From contig JACKEV010000006.1 of NCBI GenBank assembly GCA_020632795.1, forward strand, positions 1,546,501 through 1,610,500: DNA of 64,000 nucleotides, read 5' to 3'. Shown here piece after piece: positions 1 through 9,479 of the stretch; the stretch's first letter is position 1; the number at the start of each line of letters is the position of its first letter. Source of the stretch: Alphaproteobacteria bacterium (lineage in GTDB: Bacteria; Myxococcota_A; UBA796; CAJQPC01). A program made the translations under genes and the position numbers. A model generated the notes under the pieces. The model ran no database searches. It worked only from the letters and a program-made list of their open reading frames with translations, and was not told the DNA's origin.

Positions 1-1
1 G

Positions 2-289
2 ACGACCCCTTCGGGGGAAAACGGCAAGAGCGCGCGCCCCTCCCTCCACATCAGCTTCTGCTCGTTCCTCATCTCCCTGGGCCGCGCCGCGATGGAGCAC
101 ATCGGCGATCCGGAGAAGCCGGGGCCGCCGCGGGAGCCTGAGCTGGCGCAGCAGACCATCGAGCTCATCGCCATCCTCCAGGAGAAGACCCAGGGGAACC
201 TGGATGACGAAGAGTCCAGGTTGATCGAGAGCCTTCTCTACGAGCTGCGCACCCGCATGGACCAGAAAGCCGGCCTGTCCGAGGGATGA
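2..289 (+). CDS. DUF1844 family protein, 3' part (start lies before the window)
   Basis: The reading frame is open from the left edge to a TGA at 287-289, so the true start is outside the window; the ATG at 92 is probably internal. The visible residues show the DUF1844 pattern: a hydrophobic stretch (FCSFLISLGRAAMEHIG) followed by an amphipathic helix with QQTIELIAILQEKTQGNL and a short acidic/Leu-rich end. Members are small proteins of unknown biochemical role, common in Myxococcota and related phyla. No partner is visible on the left; the next gene on the same strand begins 87 bases downstream. I am confident of the family but no function can be given. Confidence 0.75.
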   Translation, partial: TTPSGENGKSARPSLHISFCSFLISLGRAAMEHIGDPEKPGPPREPELAQQTIELIAILQEKTQGNLDDEESRLIESLLYELRTRMDQKAGLSEG

Positions 290-376
290 CAACCCCGCCA
301 TTGCCCGTTGACAGGTGTTGTCCTCCCGGGTACGGTGCCCCGAATCCTGATTCCCCAGCGTGAGGAGACACCACCA

Positions 377-1369
377 ATGCATTCGCGCCACCTGCTCCTG
401 ACCGCCCTCGGCGGCGTCATCGTTGTCGGCTGCACCGACAAGCCCTCCGACGTCGACTCCACGCCCATCGTCTGCGAGATCGAGGTCGACGAGACCTTCC
501 CCGCCAACGGCGCCACCAACGCCTACTACCGGGGCGACATCGAGTTCCACCTCAGCGAGCCCTACACCGACGCCACCATCGCGGTGGACGGCGTGACCGG
601 CACCACCTGGACCAACGAGGACGGCGACGTCGTGTACTTCACCCCGGACGCGCCCCTCGCGCCGTCCACCGAGTACACCGCGACGATCACGACCTGTCAG
701 GACACGCCGATCACCTTCAGCACCTCGGCCCTGGGCACCACCATCGGCGACGTGACCAGCCTCAACAGCGCCACCTACACGCTGGACCTCCAGTCCGGCC
801 GCATCGTGATCCCGCCGGGCGTGGGCTCCGTGCTCGAGTCCTACCTTGAGGTGACCCTCTTCATGCAGGTGGAGGACGCCAACAGCACGGACATCTCCAT
901 CTTCGGCGCGGTCGCGGACGACGCGGGCACCGCCCAGGACTACTGCACCGAGACCCTCGACTTCCCGGTCGCGGACTTCTCCGAGGCGCCCTTCTTCGTG
1001 GTCGGCCCCGAGACCACCGAGCTGGCGGTCGCGGGCTACGAGATCACCATCGAGGACCTCCTCATCTCCGGCACCTTCGCCGCGGACGGCTCCTACTGGG
1101 GCGGCGGCGTGCTGGCCGGCCAGGTCGACACCCGCCCGCTGGTCGACCTCGTGGAGGAGGGCGGCGAGGACAACGCCATCTGCGAGATCGTGGCCGGCTT
1201 CGGCGTGGCCTGCGAGACCTGCCCCGGCGACGGCGAGCCCTACTGCCTCTCCATCAAGGCCGTCGAGCTGAGCGGCGAGGAGACCTCGGTCACCATCGAG
1301 ACGATCGAGATGTCCGACTGCCACGCGAACTGCCCCGACAGCGCGAACAACCCCGACTGCACCCTGTAG
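377..1369 (+). CDS. Secreted lipoprotein with bacterial Ig-like domain, paralogue 1
   Basis: A 330-residue predicted lipoprotein. The N terminus is a signal peptide ending in the lipobox VVGC (Cys19). Residues about 30-115 match the SbsA/Big_5 type bacterial Ig-like domain, with the ETFPANGATNAYYRGDIEF opening and a YFTPDAPLAPSTEYT centre. A C-terminal region of about 200 residues contains a Cys motif (CETCPGDGEPYC) that recurs in the next two genes. ATG 377 is chosen because it has GAGGAG 10 bases upstream and begins the signal peptide; the longer frame from 308 would bury it. It is probably anchored in the outer membrane or periplasm. No enzymatic motif is visible and the role is unknown. 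Confidence 0.85.
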   Translation: MHSRHLLLTALGGVIVVGCTDKPSDVDSTPIVCEIEVDETFPANGATNAYYRGDIEFHLSEPYTDATIAVDGVTGTTWTNEDGDVVYFTPDAPLAPSTEYTATITTCQDTPITFSTSALGTTIGDVTSLNSATYTLDLQSGRIVIPPGVGSVLESYLEVTLFMQVEDANSTDISIFGAVADDAGTAQDYCTETLDFPVADFSEAPFFVVGPETTELAVAGYEITIEDLLISGTFAADGSYWGGGVLAGQVDTRPLVDLVEEGGEDNAICEIVAGFGVACETCPGDGEPYCLSIKAVELSGEETSVTIETIEMSDCHANCPDSANNPDCTL

Positions 1370-1402
1370 TCCTGCCCGCGTCGCCTCCTCACGACGCCTG
1401 AC

Positions 1403-1438
1403 AGAGGGGAAGGAAGCCCCAGCGCTTCCTTCCCCTCT
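1403..1438 (+). terminator. Strong hairpin between lipoprotein genes
   Basis: A 15-bp perfect stem (1403-1417 with 1424-1438) and a 6-base loop lie 34 bases after the stop of the first lipoprotein. The U-tract is weak (TCGCTTT), so it may act in both directions or as an RNA 3' end rather than a classical terminator. Confidence 0.65.
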
Positions 1439-1521
1439 TCGCTTTGGGGATATGACTTCACGCGTTCCTGGCTTGCTGACCGTTTCGCGGACCGGCTACG
1501 TTCCGGGCCCCGGAGGACACC

Positions 1522-2546
<1,025 letters not shown>

Positions 2547-2550
<4 letters not shown>

Positions 2551-3506
2551 CCCCCATGCTCTCCCTGCTCCTGCCCCTGCTGGGGGCTTGCGACAAGCCT
2601 GAGCCCGAGGACACCGCCCCCGTCTGCGACGCCACCCTCACCGCCAGCATGCCCGCGGACGGTGAGGACATCATCGGCACCAACGCGCGGATCCTGCTGG
2701 ACTGGGAGGGCACGGTCACCGCGGACGGCGCGTCCCTCACCGTCACGCCCGAGCACCCCTACTCGGCGGTGGTGGGAGACGGTACGGTCATCTTCCGCCC
2801 GGATGAGCCGCTCCAGCCCGAGACGGCCTACACCTGGGAGGCCGCGCTGTGCGGTGAGCCCGTGGCCTCAGGCGGGTTCACCACCCGCACCGAAGGCGAC
2901 GCAGCCGAGCCCGGCGACGTCGAGGGCCGCAGCTTCGGGGTGGACCTGGCGGCCGCCACCTGGGTCGAGCCCCGCAACGGCGGCGAGCTGTTCGCCCAGC
3001 TCTTCGGTGGCCTCCTGCTGCTGGGGGTCGAGGGCGCGGACGACCGCACCATCGACGTCATCGGCGCGGTCGGCGAGGACGTCGACGGCCAGCGCCAGCA
3101 GGACCCCTGCTACGAGACCATCGACTTCCCCGAGGTGGACTTCAGCCGGAACCCCTACCTGGAGCTGGGCCCCGCGGAGTTCCCGGTGAAGGTGCAGGGC
3201 CAGGACGTCGTCCTCCACGGGCTCCGGCTGTATGGGGCGTTCAACGGCACGGGCACCGCCCTGACCGACGGCGCCCTGTCCGCCCAGGGCGACCTGCGCG
3301 ACGTGGTCGGCCAGCAGTACACCGCCTACTGCCAGCAGCTCCAGACCTTCGGGCTGTCCTGCGTGACCTGCGAGGCCGACGGCGCCACCGCCTGCATCGA
3401 CCTCTACGTCACCGACATCCAGGGCTCGGTGGTGCCGGGCCTGAGGGTGCTGTCGGTCAGCAACCCCTCCGCCGAGTGCGGCGGCGGGGACACCGGCCGC
3501 GAATAG
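2547..3506 (+). CDS. Secreted lipoprotein with bacterial Ig-like domain, paralogue 3
   Basis: A 319-residue third paralogue whose ATG overlaps the preceding stop as ATGA, so it is probably translationally coupled. The signal peptide is very short, with lipobox LGAC at Cys15. The Ig-like domain (ASMPADGEDIIGTNARILL, then FRPDEPLQPETAYT) and the Cys motif CVTCEADGATAC are conserved. Its stop at 3504-3506 abuts the stop of the convergent pseudouridine synthase gene with no intergenic base. The three tandem copies suggest local duplication and divergence of a surface-exposed protein. Confidence 0.83.
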
Positions 3507-4445
3507 TCACCCTCGGAGCGCGTCCAACACCTGCACGAAGTCCTGGGGCGGCGCGCGCTCGAACTGCATGCGCTCGCCGGTGCGCGGGTGGTCGAAGTCC
3601 AGACGCCGGGCGTGGAGGAGCTGGTGGTCCACCCCCTCCAGCAGCGCCGCGACCGCCGGCGGCACGGTGCGCCGCGCGCGGTACAGCGGGTCACCCAGCA
3701 GCGGCCAACCCGCCTCGGAGAGGTGGACCCGGACCTGGTGGGTGCGCCCGGTCTCCAGTCGACACTCCAGCAGGCTGCACGGCGCGAAGCGCTCCACCAC
3801 CGACCACCAGGTCACCGCCCGTCTCCCCCCGTCGTCCACCGCCGTGAACCGGAACCGGTCGTTGGGGGCGCGACCGAGCTGGTTCTCGATGCGGCCGGCG
3901 TTGAGGTCCGGCACCCCCAGCACCAGGGCGTGGTAGCGCCGCTCCACGGTGTGCGCGGAGAACTGCTCCTTCAAGGCGCGGTGGGCCCGGTCGTGCTTGG
4001 CCACGACCATCACGCCGCTGGTGCCCTTGTCCAGGCGATGGACGATGCCAGGGCGCTCCTCGCCGCCGATCCCGGAGAGATCTTCCAGGGCGTACAGCAG
4101 GCCGTGCACGAGGGTCCCGGTCTGGTGCCCCTTCGCCGGGTGGACCACCAGCCCGGCGGGCTTGTAGACCACCGCCACGTCCGCGTCCTCGAACAGGATC
4201 TCCAGGTCGAGGGCCTCCGGCTCCAGCGCCACCGGCTGGGGGGGCGGCACCCGCACGCAGACCAGCGCCCCCGCCGACGGGCGGGTGGAGGGCCGCACCG
4301 GTTGGCCATCCACGGTGACCTGCCCCTGCTCGATCAAGGCCTTGACCCGGCTCCGCGACAGGTCGCTGAGCGCGTCGGCGACCAGGCGGTCCACCCTCAA
4401 CCCGTCCCGGGGGACCCGCAGCTCGTGGAGGGTCGGCTCAGCCAC
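3507..4445 (-). CDS. RluA-family (RluD-like) 23S rRNA pseudouridine synthase
   Basis: A 312-residue protein that isomerises uridine to pseudouridine in RNA. The N-terminal S4 RNA-binding domain covers about residues 15-60 (LRVDRLVADAL, SRSRVKALIEQ). The catalytic domain holds the family signature GIVHRLDKGTSGV with the catalytic Asp139, preceded by VVYKPAGLVVHPAKG. The S4 domain and length favour RluD/RluC-type activity on 23S rRNA, but which member it is cannot be fixed from sequence alone. GTG 4445 is chosen because homology begins there; it overlaps the upstream J-domain gene by 8 bases, consistent with a selA-J/HTH-rlu operon. Confidence 0.9.
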   Translation of the reverse strand: MAEPTLHELRVPRDGLRVDRLVADALSDLSRSRVKALIEQGQVTVDGQPVRPSTRPSAGALVCVRVPPPQPVALEPEALDLEILFEDADVAVVYKPAGLVVHPAKGHQTGTLVHGLLYALEDLSGIGGEERPGIVHRLDKGTSGVMVVAKHDRAHRALKEQFSAHTVERRYHALVLGVPDLNAGRIENQLGRAPNDRFRFTAVDDGGRRAVTWWSVVERFAPCSLLECRLETGRTHQVRVHLSEAGWPLLGDPLYRARRTVPPAVAALLEGVDHQLLHARRLDFDHPRTGERMQFERAPPQDFVQVLDALRG

Positions 4446-5313
4446 CGCGCGCCTGGTTGAACCGGGCCATGTAGCCCTGCAGCAGGGGCTCGTCGTCGAC
4501 GCCCAGAACCTGGGCGACCTCCTTGAGGTAGCCGCGCACGAAGACCGCCGCCGGCAGCCCCTCGAAGTCGTTCTCCTCCAGCGCCGTGAGGTAGCGGAGG
4601 GAGATGCGGGTGGTCTCGGCGAGGTCCTCCAGGGACAGCCCCCTGCCCTGGCGGATCGCGGCCAGGTAGCGCCCGTCATGGCCGAAGTTGCCCGCCAGGA
4701 ACTCCATCTCGGCGAGGGAGACGTCTTCGTCCTCGGGCGTGACCGCCACGGGCGCGGCGGCGGGGGCGATGGAGGGCTCCGCCATGACGAACGGCGGCGG
4801 CGCAGCCGAGGCGTCGGGCGCGGGGTCCAGGGCGAGGGGCTCCGGGGCGGCGGCGACCGCGTGCATCGCCCGCTGCTGGCGTTGGGCGGCCGACATCATG
4901 GACACCGCCGGCTCGGGGGCGGGCGCGGGGCGCGCAGGCGCAGCCGGCAGCTCGGCCTGGTTGAGCGGCAGCGCGGTGAGATCCGCCAGCAGCTCCACCG
5001 CGGCGGCCGCGGCCGGATCGATGAGCGCGGGCTCAAGGGCCGCCCCGATGGAGGCCGGGTCGTCCCCCAGCGGCTCCCCCTCCAGGGCCAGCATGAGGTC
5101 GTAGCGCCGCCGCCGCGCCGGGTCGGTGAGCACGTCGTGGGCCTCCTGAAGCTCGGCCCGCTCGACCTCGATGCCCGCCATGTCCCCGCCGCCGGCCTTC
5201 GCCGAGCGCTGCTTCTTCACCAGCCGGGCCAGGCCCAGGTGGAAGGCTTCCCGGATCCGAGCGGGCGTCGCCCCGGGCTGCACGCCCAGCCGCTGGTAGA
5301 AGCCGGCGCTCAT
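4438..5313 (-). CDS. Degenerate J-domain / RodZ-type HTH fusion protein
   Basis: A 291-residue protein. Residues 1-80 resemble a DnaJ J-domain (FYQRLGVQPGATPARIREAF and ALQEAHDVLTDPARRRRYD-like end), but the HPD tripeptide needed to stimulate Hsp70 is absent: the helix II/III region reads LARLVKKQ. A low-complexity Ala/Pro-rich linker follows. The C-terminal about 75 residues form a RodZ-type Cro/CI helix-turn-helix (QGRGLSLEDLAETTRISLRY and FVRGYLKEVAQVLG). It overlaps selA by 4 bases and the pseudouridine synthase by 8. It may be a regulator or scaffold rather than a co-chaperone; that is inference. Confidence 0.8.
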   Translation of the reverse strand: MSAGFYQRLGVQPGATPARIREAFHLGLARLVKKQRSAKAGGGDMAGIEVERAELQEAHDVLTDPARRRRYDLMLALEGEPLGDDPASIGAALEPALIDPAAAAAVELLADLTALPLNQAELPAAPARPAPAPEPAVSMMSAAQRQQRAMHAVAAAPEPLALDPAPDASAAPPPFVMAEPSIAPAAAPVAVTPEDEDVSLAEMEFLAGNFGHDGRYLAAIRQGRGLSLEDLAETTRISLRYLTALEENDFEGLPAAVFVRGYLKEVAQVLGVDDEPLLQGYMARFNQARGG

Positions 5314-6677
5314 GGTTCGCTCCTGTCCTGAGGTTCGGAGTGGTCCACGTCGCCCGTCAGCGCGCGACGCGCAAGGAGGACAGCGCGGATGAGGGCCTCG
5401 GTCTGCCCCGGGAGCACCGTCCGCGGATCCAGCAGCACCGCGTCACGGGCCACCCGCGCCACCACCGGAGGGTCCCCGAGCCGCAGCCGACGCGCCAGGG
5501 CGTCGGGGTCGCAGCCCCGGATCGCGACGACCTTGGTGGGCAGCCCCTCCCCCGGCAAGGCGCCGCCGCCGCTGTAGCCCACGTCGTCCTCGACCGCGAC
5601 GCTCAGGCCCTGGGCCCGCAGCGCGTCGGCGAGCGCCAGGGCTTGGGGGCCGACGTCCTGGTGCATCATGCGCAGGGCGGGCAGCCGGTCCGGGTCGCCC
5701 TCCAGCGCCACCCGCAGGGTGGCCTCCAGCGCGGCGAGCCCCAGCTTGTCCAGGCGCAGCGCCCGGTAGAGGGGGTGACGCCGACAGGCCCGGACCAACG
5801 CGGCGTCCCCCGCGATGACGCCCGCCTGGGGCCCCCCCAGCAGCTTGTCGCCGGAGAAGCACACCAGCGCCGCGCCGTCCGCGAGCACGTCTGCGATGAC
5901 CGGCTCCTCCCCGAAGCCCGGGAAGAGCGCGCCGCTGCCCAGATCCTCGACCAGCGGGACCCCCAGGCCGGCGAGCTGGACGGTGGTCGGCCGCTCGGTG
6001 AACCCGGTGATGCGGAAGTTGGAGGGGTGGACCCGCATGATCAGGGCGGTCTCGGGGCCCACCGCGCGCTCGAAGTCCGCCGCGCGGGTGCGGTTGGTGG
6101 TGCCCACCTCCACGAGGCGCGCCCCGGAGAGCGCCATCACATCGGGCACGCGGAAGGATCCGCCGATCTCGACCAGCTCCCCGCGGGACACCACGACCTC
6201 CCGCCCCTGGGCCAGCGCGGTGAGGACGAGCATCACGGCGGCGGCGTTGTTGTTGACCGCGATGGCGTCCTGGCAGCCGGTGAGGATGCGCAGCGGGCCC
6301 CGGACGCCGTCCAGGCGCCCCCCCCGCCGGCCGTCCGCCAGGCGCAGCTCGGTGTTGCTGTATCCCGCGGCGACGTCGGCCACCGCGCGCGCGGCCTCGG
6401 GGCAGAACGGCGCCCGCCCCAGGTTGGTGTGCAAGACCACGCCGGTGGCGTTGATCACGCCGCGCAGCCGCTGGGTGCGCAGCGCCGCGGCGCGCTCAGC
6501 GACCGCGAGGGTCACGTCCGGCAGCGCCTGCACATCCCCCGCCGCGATGGCCTCGCGCAGCGCGGCGAGCACCTGCCGGGCGGCCTCGACCACCACGGCG
6601 CGGGGCACATCGGCCAGCGCGTCGGCGCGCAGCAGACGATCCACCGATGGAAGCTGCCGATAGAGGCGGTCCCGCAT
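5310..6677 (-). CDS. selA: L-seryl-tRNA(Sec) selenium transferase
   Basis: A 455-residue PLP enzyme that converts seryl-tRNA(Sec) to selenocysteyl-tRNA(Sec) using selenophosphate. Key features are the N-terminal LPSVDRLL motif typical of SelA, the GVINATGVVLHTNLGRAP segment, EDLGSGAL, and the PLP lysine in SGDKLLGGPQAG (Lys278). ATG 6677 is chosen because it gives the canonical MRDRLYRQLPSVD start. selB, selC and selD are not in the window, so the presence of a full selenocysteine pathway is inferred. The 4-bp overlap with the J/HTH gene indicates a shared transcript. Confidence 0.93.
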   Translation of the reverse strand: MRDRLYRQLPSVDRLLRADALADVPRAVVVEAARQVLAALREAIAAGDVQALPDVTLAVAERAAALRTQRLRGVINATGVVLHTNLGRAPFCPEAARAVADVAAGYSNTELRLADGRRGGRLDGVRGPLRILTGCQDAIAVNNNAAAVMLVLTALAQGREVVVSRGELVEIGGSFRVPDVMALSGARLVEVGTTNRTRAADFERAVGPETALIMRVHPSNFRITGFTERPTTVQLAGLGVPLVEDLGSGALFPGFGEEPVIADVLADGAALVCFSGDKLLGGPQAGVIAGDAALVRACRRHPLYRALRLDKLGLAALEATLRVALEGDPDRLPALRMMHQDVGPQALALADALRAQGLSVAVEDDVGYSGGGALPGEGLPTKVVAIRGCDPDALARRLRLGDPPVVARVARDAVLLDPRTVLPGQTEALIRAVLLARRALTGDVDHSEPQDRSEP

Positions 6678-6748
6678 GACAGGCCCTCTATCCCGAACCA
6701 GCCCCCTCCGACAGGTGACCGCGCCCCGCACCCGTTATCCTCTGGGCC

Positions 6749-8881
6749 GTGCACGCGATGGTCTACCTCCTGGTCGCGCTCGCGGCGAGCCTGCTCGGCG
6801 TCCGCGCGCTCAGCCGCGGCGACGCCCTGTCCTCGGCGCGGGACTTCGCCCTCCTGGCCTGGGTCCTGGTGGGCACCTACGCCTGCTTCGCCCTGTTCCT
6901 GCTGATCTACCCCAACCCGGAGTGGGCCCGGATCTTCTTCGTGGTGTTCGGGGCGTTCCTTCCAGCCGCCAACCTGCGCTTCCTGGACCACTTCTTCAGC
7001 TCCGAGGGCGACGACGGGCCGCGCATCGAGCGCGCCCTGTGGCTGGGCGGCGTGGTGGCGGCCGCCGTCTATCTGCCCCTCGCCATCTTCGGGGAGCACA
7101 CCCACGCGCCGGGCTGGCCCGAGCGCATGCTGGGGGTGCTCGTGTTCAGCGCGTTCGGGGCCAGCCTCGTCCGGCTCTGGCAGAAGCACCAGGCTGCCAC
7201 CAGCCCCATCGACCAGGCCCGGATCCGCTACCTGCTGATCCTGCTGGCCTGCGCCGTGGGGCTGTCGGGTGTCGAGGGCCTGGGGCGGCTGTTCTCGCCC
7301 ACCGAGGCCGACGCCATCCGCAGCAAGCACTTCCTGGACCGCTCCCTGATGCTCCAGGGCACCGCCCCCCCGCTGGGTACGCTGTTCACCGGCCTCTACC
7401 TCTACGTCCTGGATCAGGTCCGCAGCAAGCAGCGCCTGCTCGACCTCAATGAGATCTTCACCCGCCTGATGACCCTGGCCGCCGCCGCCGGGGTGCTGAC
7501 CATCGGCCTCGGCGCGACCACCCTGTGGGTCTACACCCGCGCGGGCGCCCGCTCCACCAGCACCTTCCTGGCCTTCGTCGTCGCGCTGGCCTTCCTGATG
7601 GCGTATCCCACCATGCGGGAGGTCATCGCCGCGCGCATCGCCTCGGTGGTCAACGCCCCGGGCTTCCAGCTCGCGATGGCCCTGGAGGCGCTGGAGCTGG
7701 AGCTGCCCAAGGTGGTCGACGCCGCCCAGCTCACCGCCGTGGTGCTGGACGGGCTGCACGGCTCCGGGCGCGTCCGCGCGGCCTCCCTCTACCTCTTCGA
7801 GCCGGAGCGCGGGCACTTCCGCCTCCAGGACCGCCGTCCCCTCACCGCGCCGCTGCCGCTGCCAGCCGTCGGCGCGCGCCCGTTCGTGCAGGGCTTCGAA
7901 GCGGGCCTGCGGGTCTATGTGCGCGAGGACATGGAGCGGCTGGAGAGCAGCAGCGAGGACATCACCGCGCGCATGCGGATCATGGAGGGCCTGCGCGCCG
8001 AGCTTGTGGTCCCGGTGCGCTCCGGCGAGCTGGTCGTCGGCTGGCTGTCCCTGGAGGACGACGGCGCCGCGGGCGGCTTCTCCCAGGAGGAGATCGGTCG
8101 CCTTTGCCGCCTGGGCGAGCGCATGGCCGTGGTCATCGAGAACATCAAGAGCTTCGAGGCCAGCAAGGAGCAGGCCCGGCTCGCCGCCCTGGGCACGATG
8201 GCCGCCGGCCTGGCCCACGAGATCCGCAACCCCCTGGCCGGCATCAAGGGCGCCGCCCAGTTCCTGGGCACCCTCCAGGTCCGCGACGAGGAGCACGAGT
8301 TCCTGGAGGTCATCACCGACGAGGTCGACCGCCTGAACGCCGTCGTCACCAGCTTCCTGGACTACGCCCGCCACTTCGAGATCCGCCGCGAGCCCACCGA
8401 CGTCAACGCCCTCGTGCGCCAGATCGTCTCCCTGGTGGGCGCCGAGCCGGACCTGCCCGACGGCGTGGTGCTGCGCACCGAGCTGCAGCGGGACCTGCCC
8501 GCGGTGGCTCTGGACGGCGACAAGATCCGCCAGGTCCTGCTGAACCTGGTGCGCAACGGCGTCCAGGCCATCGAGGGCCGCGGGCACGTCACCGTCTCCA
8601 CCGCCATGCCGCTGACCGGCGACCGCAGCGGGGCCCGCTCCATGCTGGAGATCACCGTGACGGATGACGGGGTCGGCATCTCGCCCGAGGCCCGGAAGAG
8701 CCTGTTCATCCCCTTCTTCACCACCAAGACCTTCGGCACCGGCCTGGGCCTGGCCATCTCCCAGCGGGTGGTGCGGGCCCACGGTGGCACGCTGCGGGTC
8801 GAGAGCCGCCCCGGTGAAGGCGCGCGCTTCACCGTCACCCTGCCGCTGCCCGACGACGAGGCTCAGTCGCCGCTGACCTGA
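6749..8881 (+). CDS. Membrane sensor histidine kinase with GAF domain
   Basis: A 710-residue kinase. The N-terminal about 300 residues contain several hydrophobic segments, forming a membrane-embedded sensor module. A GAF-like domain follows (around residues 325-475). The dimerisation/phosphoacceptor domain has LAHEIRNPLAG with His490. The ATPase domain shows an N-box (NLVRNGVQAIEG), G1 (DDGVGIS) and G2 (GTGLGLAIS). GTG 6749 or ATG 6758 are both plausible starts. No response regulator lies beside it, so it is an orphan here. Its end overlaps the convergent YdcF-like gene by 19 bases. The signal sensed is unknown. Confidence 0.9.
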   Translation: MHAMVYLLVALAASLLGVRALSRGDALSSARDFALLAWVLVGTYACFALFLLIYPNPEWARIFFVVFGAFLPAANLRFLDHFFSSEGDDGPRIERALWLGGVVAAAVYLPLAIFGEHTHAPGWPERMLGVLVFSAFGASLVRLWQKHQAATSPIDQARIRYLLILLACAVGLSGVEGLGRLFSPTEADAIRSKHFLDRSLMLQGTAPPLGTLFTGLYLYVLDQVRSKQRLLDLNEIFTRLMTLAAAAGVLTIGLGATTLWVYTRAGARSTSTFLAFVVALAFLMAYPTMREVIAARIASVVNAPGFQLAMALEALELELPKVVDAAQLTAVVLDGLHGSGRVRAASLYLFEPERGHFRLQDRRPLTAPLPLPAVGARPFVQGFEAGLRVYVREDMERLESSSEDITARMRIMEGLRAELVVPVRSGELVVGWLSLEDDGAAGGFSQEEIGRLCRLGERMAVVIENIKSFEASKEQARLAALGTMAAGLAHEIRNPLAGIKGAAQFLGTLQVRDEEHEFLEVITDEVDRLNAVVTSFLDYARHFEIRREPTDVNALVRQIVSLVGAEPDLPDGVVLRTELQRDLPAVALDGDKIRQVLLNLVRNGVQAIEGRGHVTVSTAMPLTGDRSGARSMLEITVTDDGVGISPEARKSLFIPFFTTKTFGTGLGLAISQRVVRAHGGTLRVESRPGEGARFTVTLPLPDDEAQSPLT

Positions 8882-9462
8882 CGGTACAGCGCCCCCGTCC
8901 GCACCTCCACCTGCCAGCGCAGCGGCTCCGGCAGCGGGGCCAGCGCCGCGCCGACCGCGCTGAGCGCAAGCTCGATCGGCCGCTCCTGCCGCATCACGGC
9001 CGCGTCGGGGATGCCCTCCAGGATCCACCGACGCTCCAACCCGCGCGCCCGCTGGAGGAAGGCTTCCGGGGTGACCACGGTGACGTGCCCCACCGGGAAG
9101 ACCTCTTCGAAGTAGCGCCGGGCGCGGGGCAGGTGGTAGCTGGCGGTGATCACGCCGAGGCGCCGCAGGCCGTGGGCGCGGGCGCCGGCCAGCCCCTCCA
9201 GGGCCTCCTCCCGGGTGCTCCGGGTGCGCTCCCCCAGCACGATCCGCCCGACGGGCACGCCCAGCTCGGCCAGCATGTCCGCCACGATCCGGGAGCCGCT
9301 CAGCGGCTGGCCCCGCAGGCAGGCCTCCAGGGTGAAGACCACGCGCGCGCCCTCCCGGACCGCGACGCTCGCCGCAGCCGCCCGCGCCCGAAGCTCACGC
9401 CGCGCCCTCTGGGGGTAGCGCCGCAGCTCCTTGCCCAGGATCATGATCCCGTCGATCGACAC
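8863..9462 (-). CDS. YdcF/SanA-like DUF218 protein
   Basis: A 199-residue DUF218 family protein. Family marks are the early strand-loop DGIMILGKELRR, the ERTRSTREEALEG segment, and ITASYHLPRARRYFEEVFP, which matches the TxxYHxxRA signature. Related proteins act in envelope or vancomycin-resistance processes, but the substrate is not known. It lacks the membrane helix seen in many relatives. GTG 9462 is preferred because it precedes the first beta strand and lies 17 bases after the xseA stop, implying co-transcription with xseA. Confidence 0.75.
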   Translation of the reverse strand: MSIDGIMILGKELRRYPQRARRELRARAAAASVAVREGARVVFTLEACLRGQPLSGSRIVADMLAELGVPVGRIVLGERTRSTREEALEGLAGARAHGLRRLGVITASYHLPRARRYFEEVFPVGHVTVVTPEAFLQRARGLERRWILEGIPDAAVMRQERPIELALSAVGAALAPLPEPLRWQVEVRTGALYRQVSGD

Positions 9463-9479
9463 CGCACCGGGATTGTAGA

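Noticed and set aside
6512..9028. An 838-codon reverse-strand open frame opposite the histidine kinase
   Set aside because: It is a GC-driven shadow; the forward frame carries all kinase boxes.
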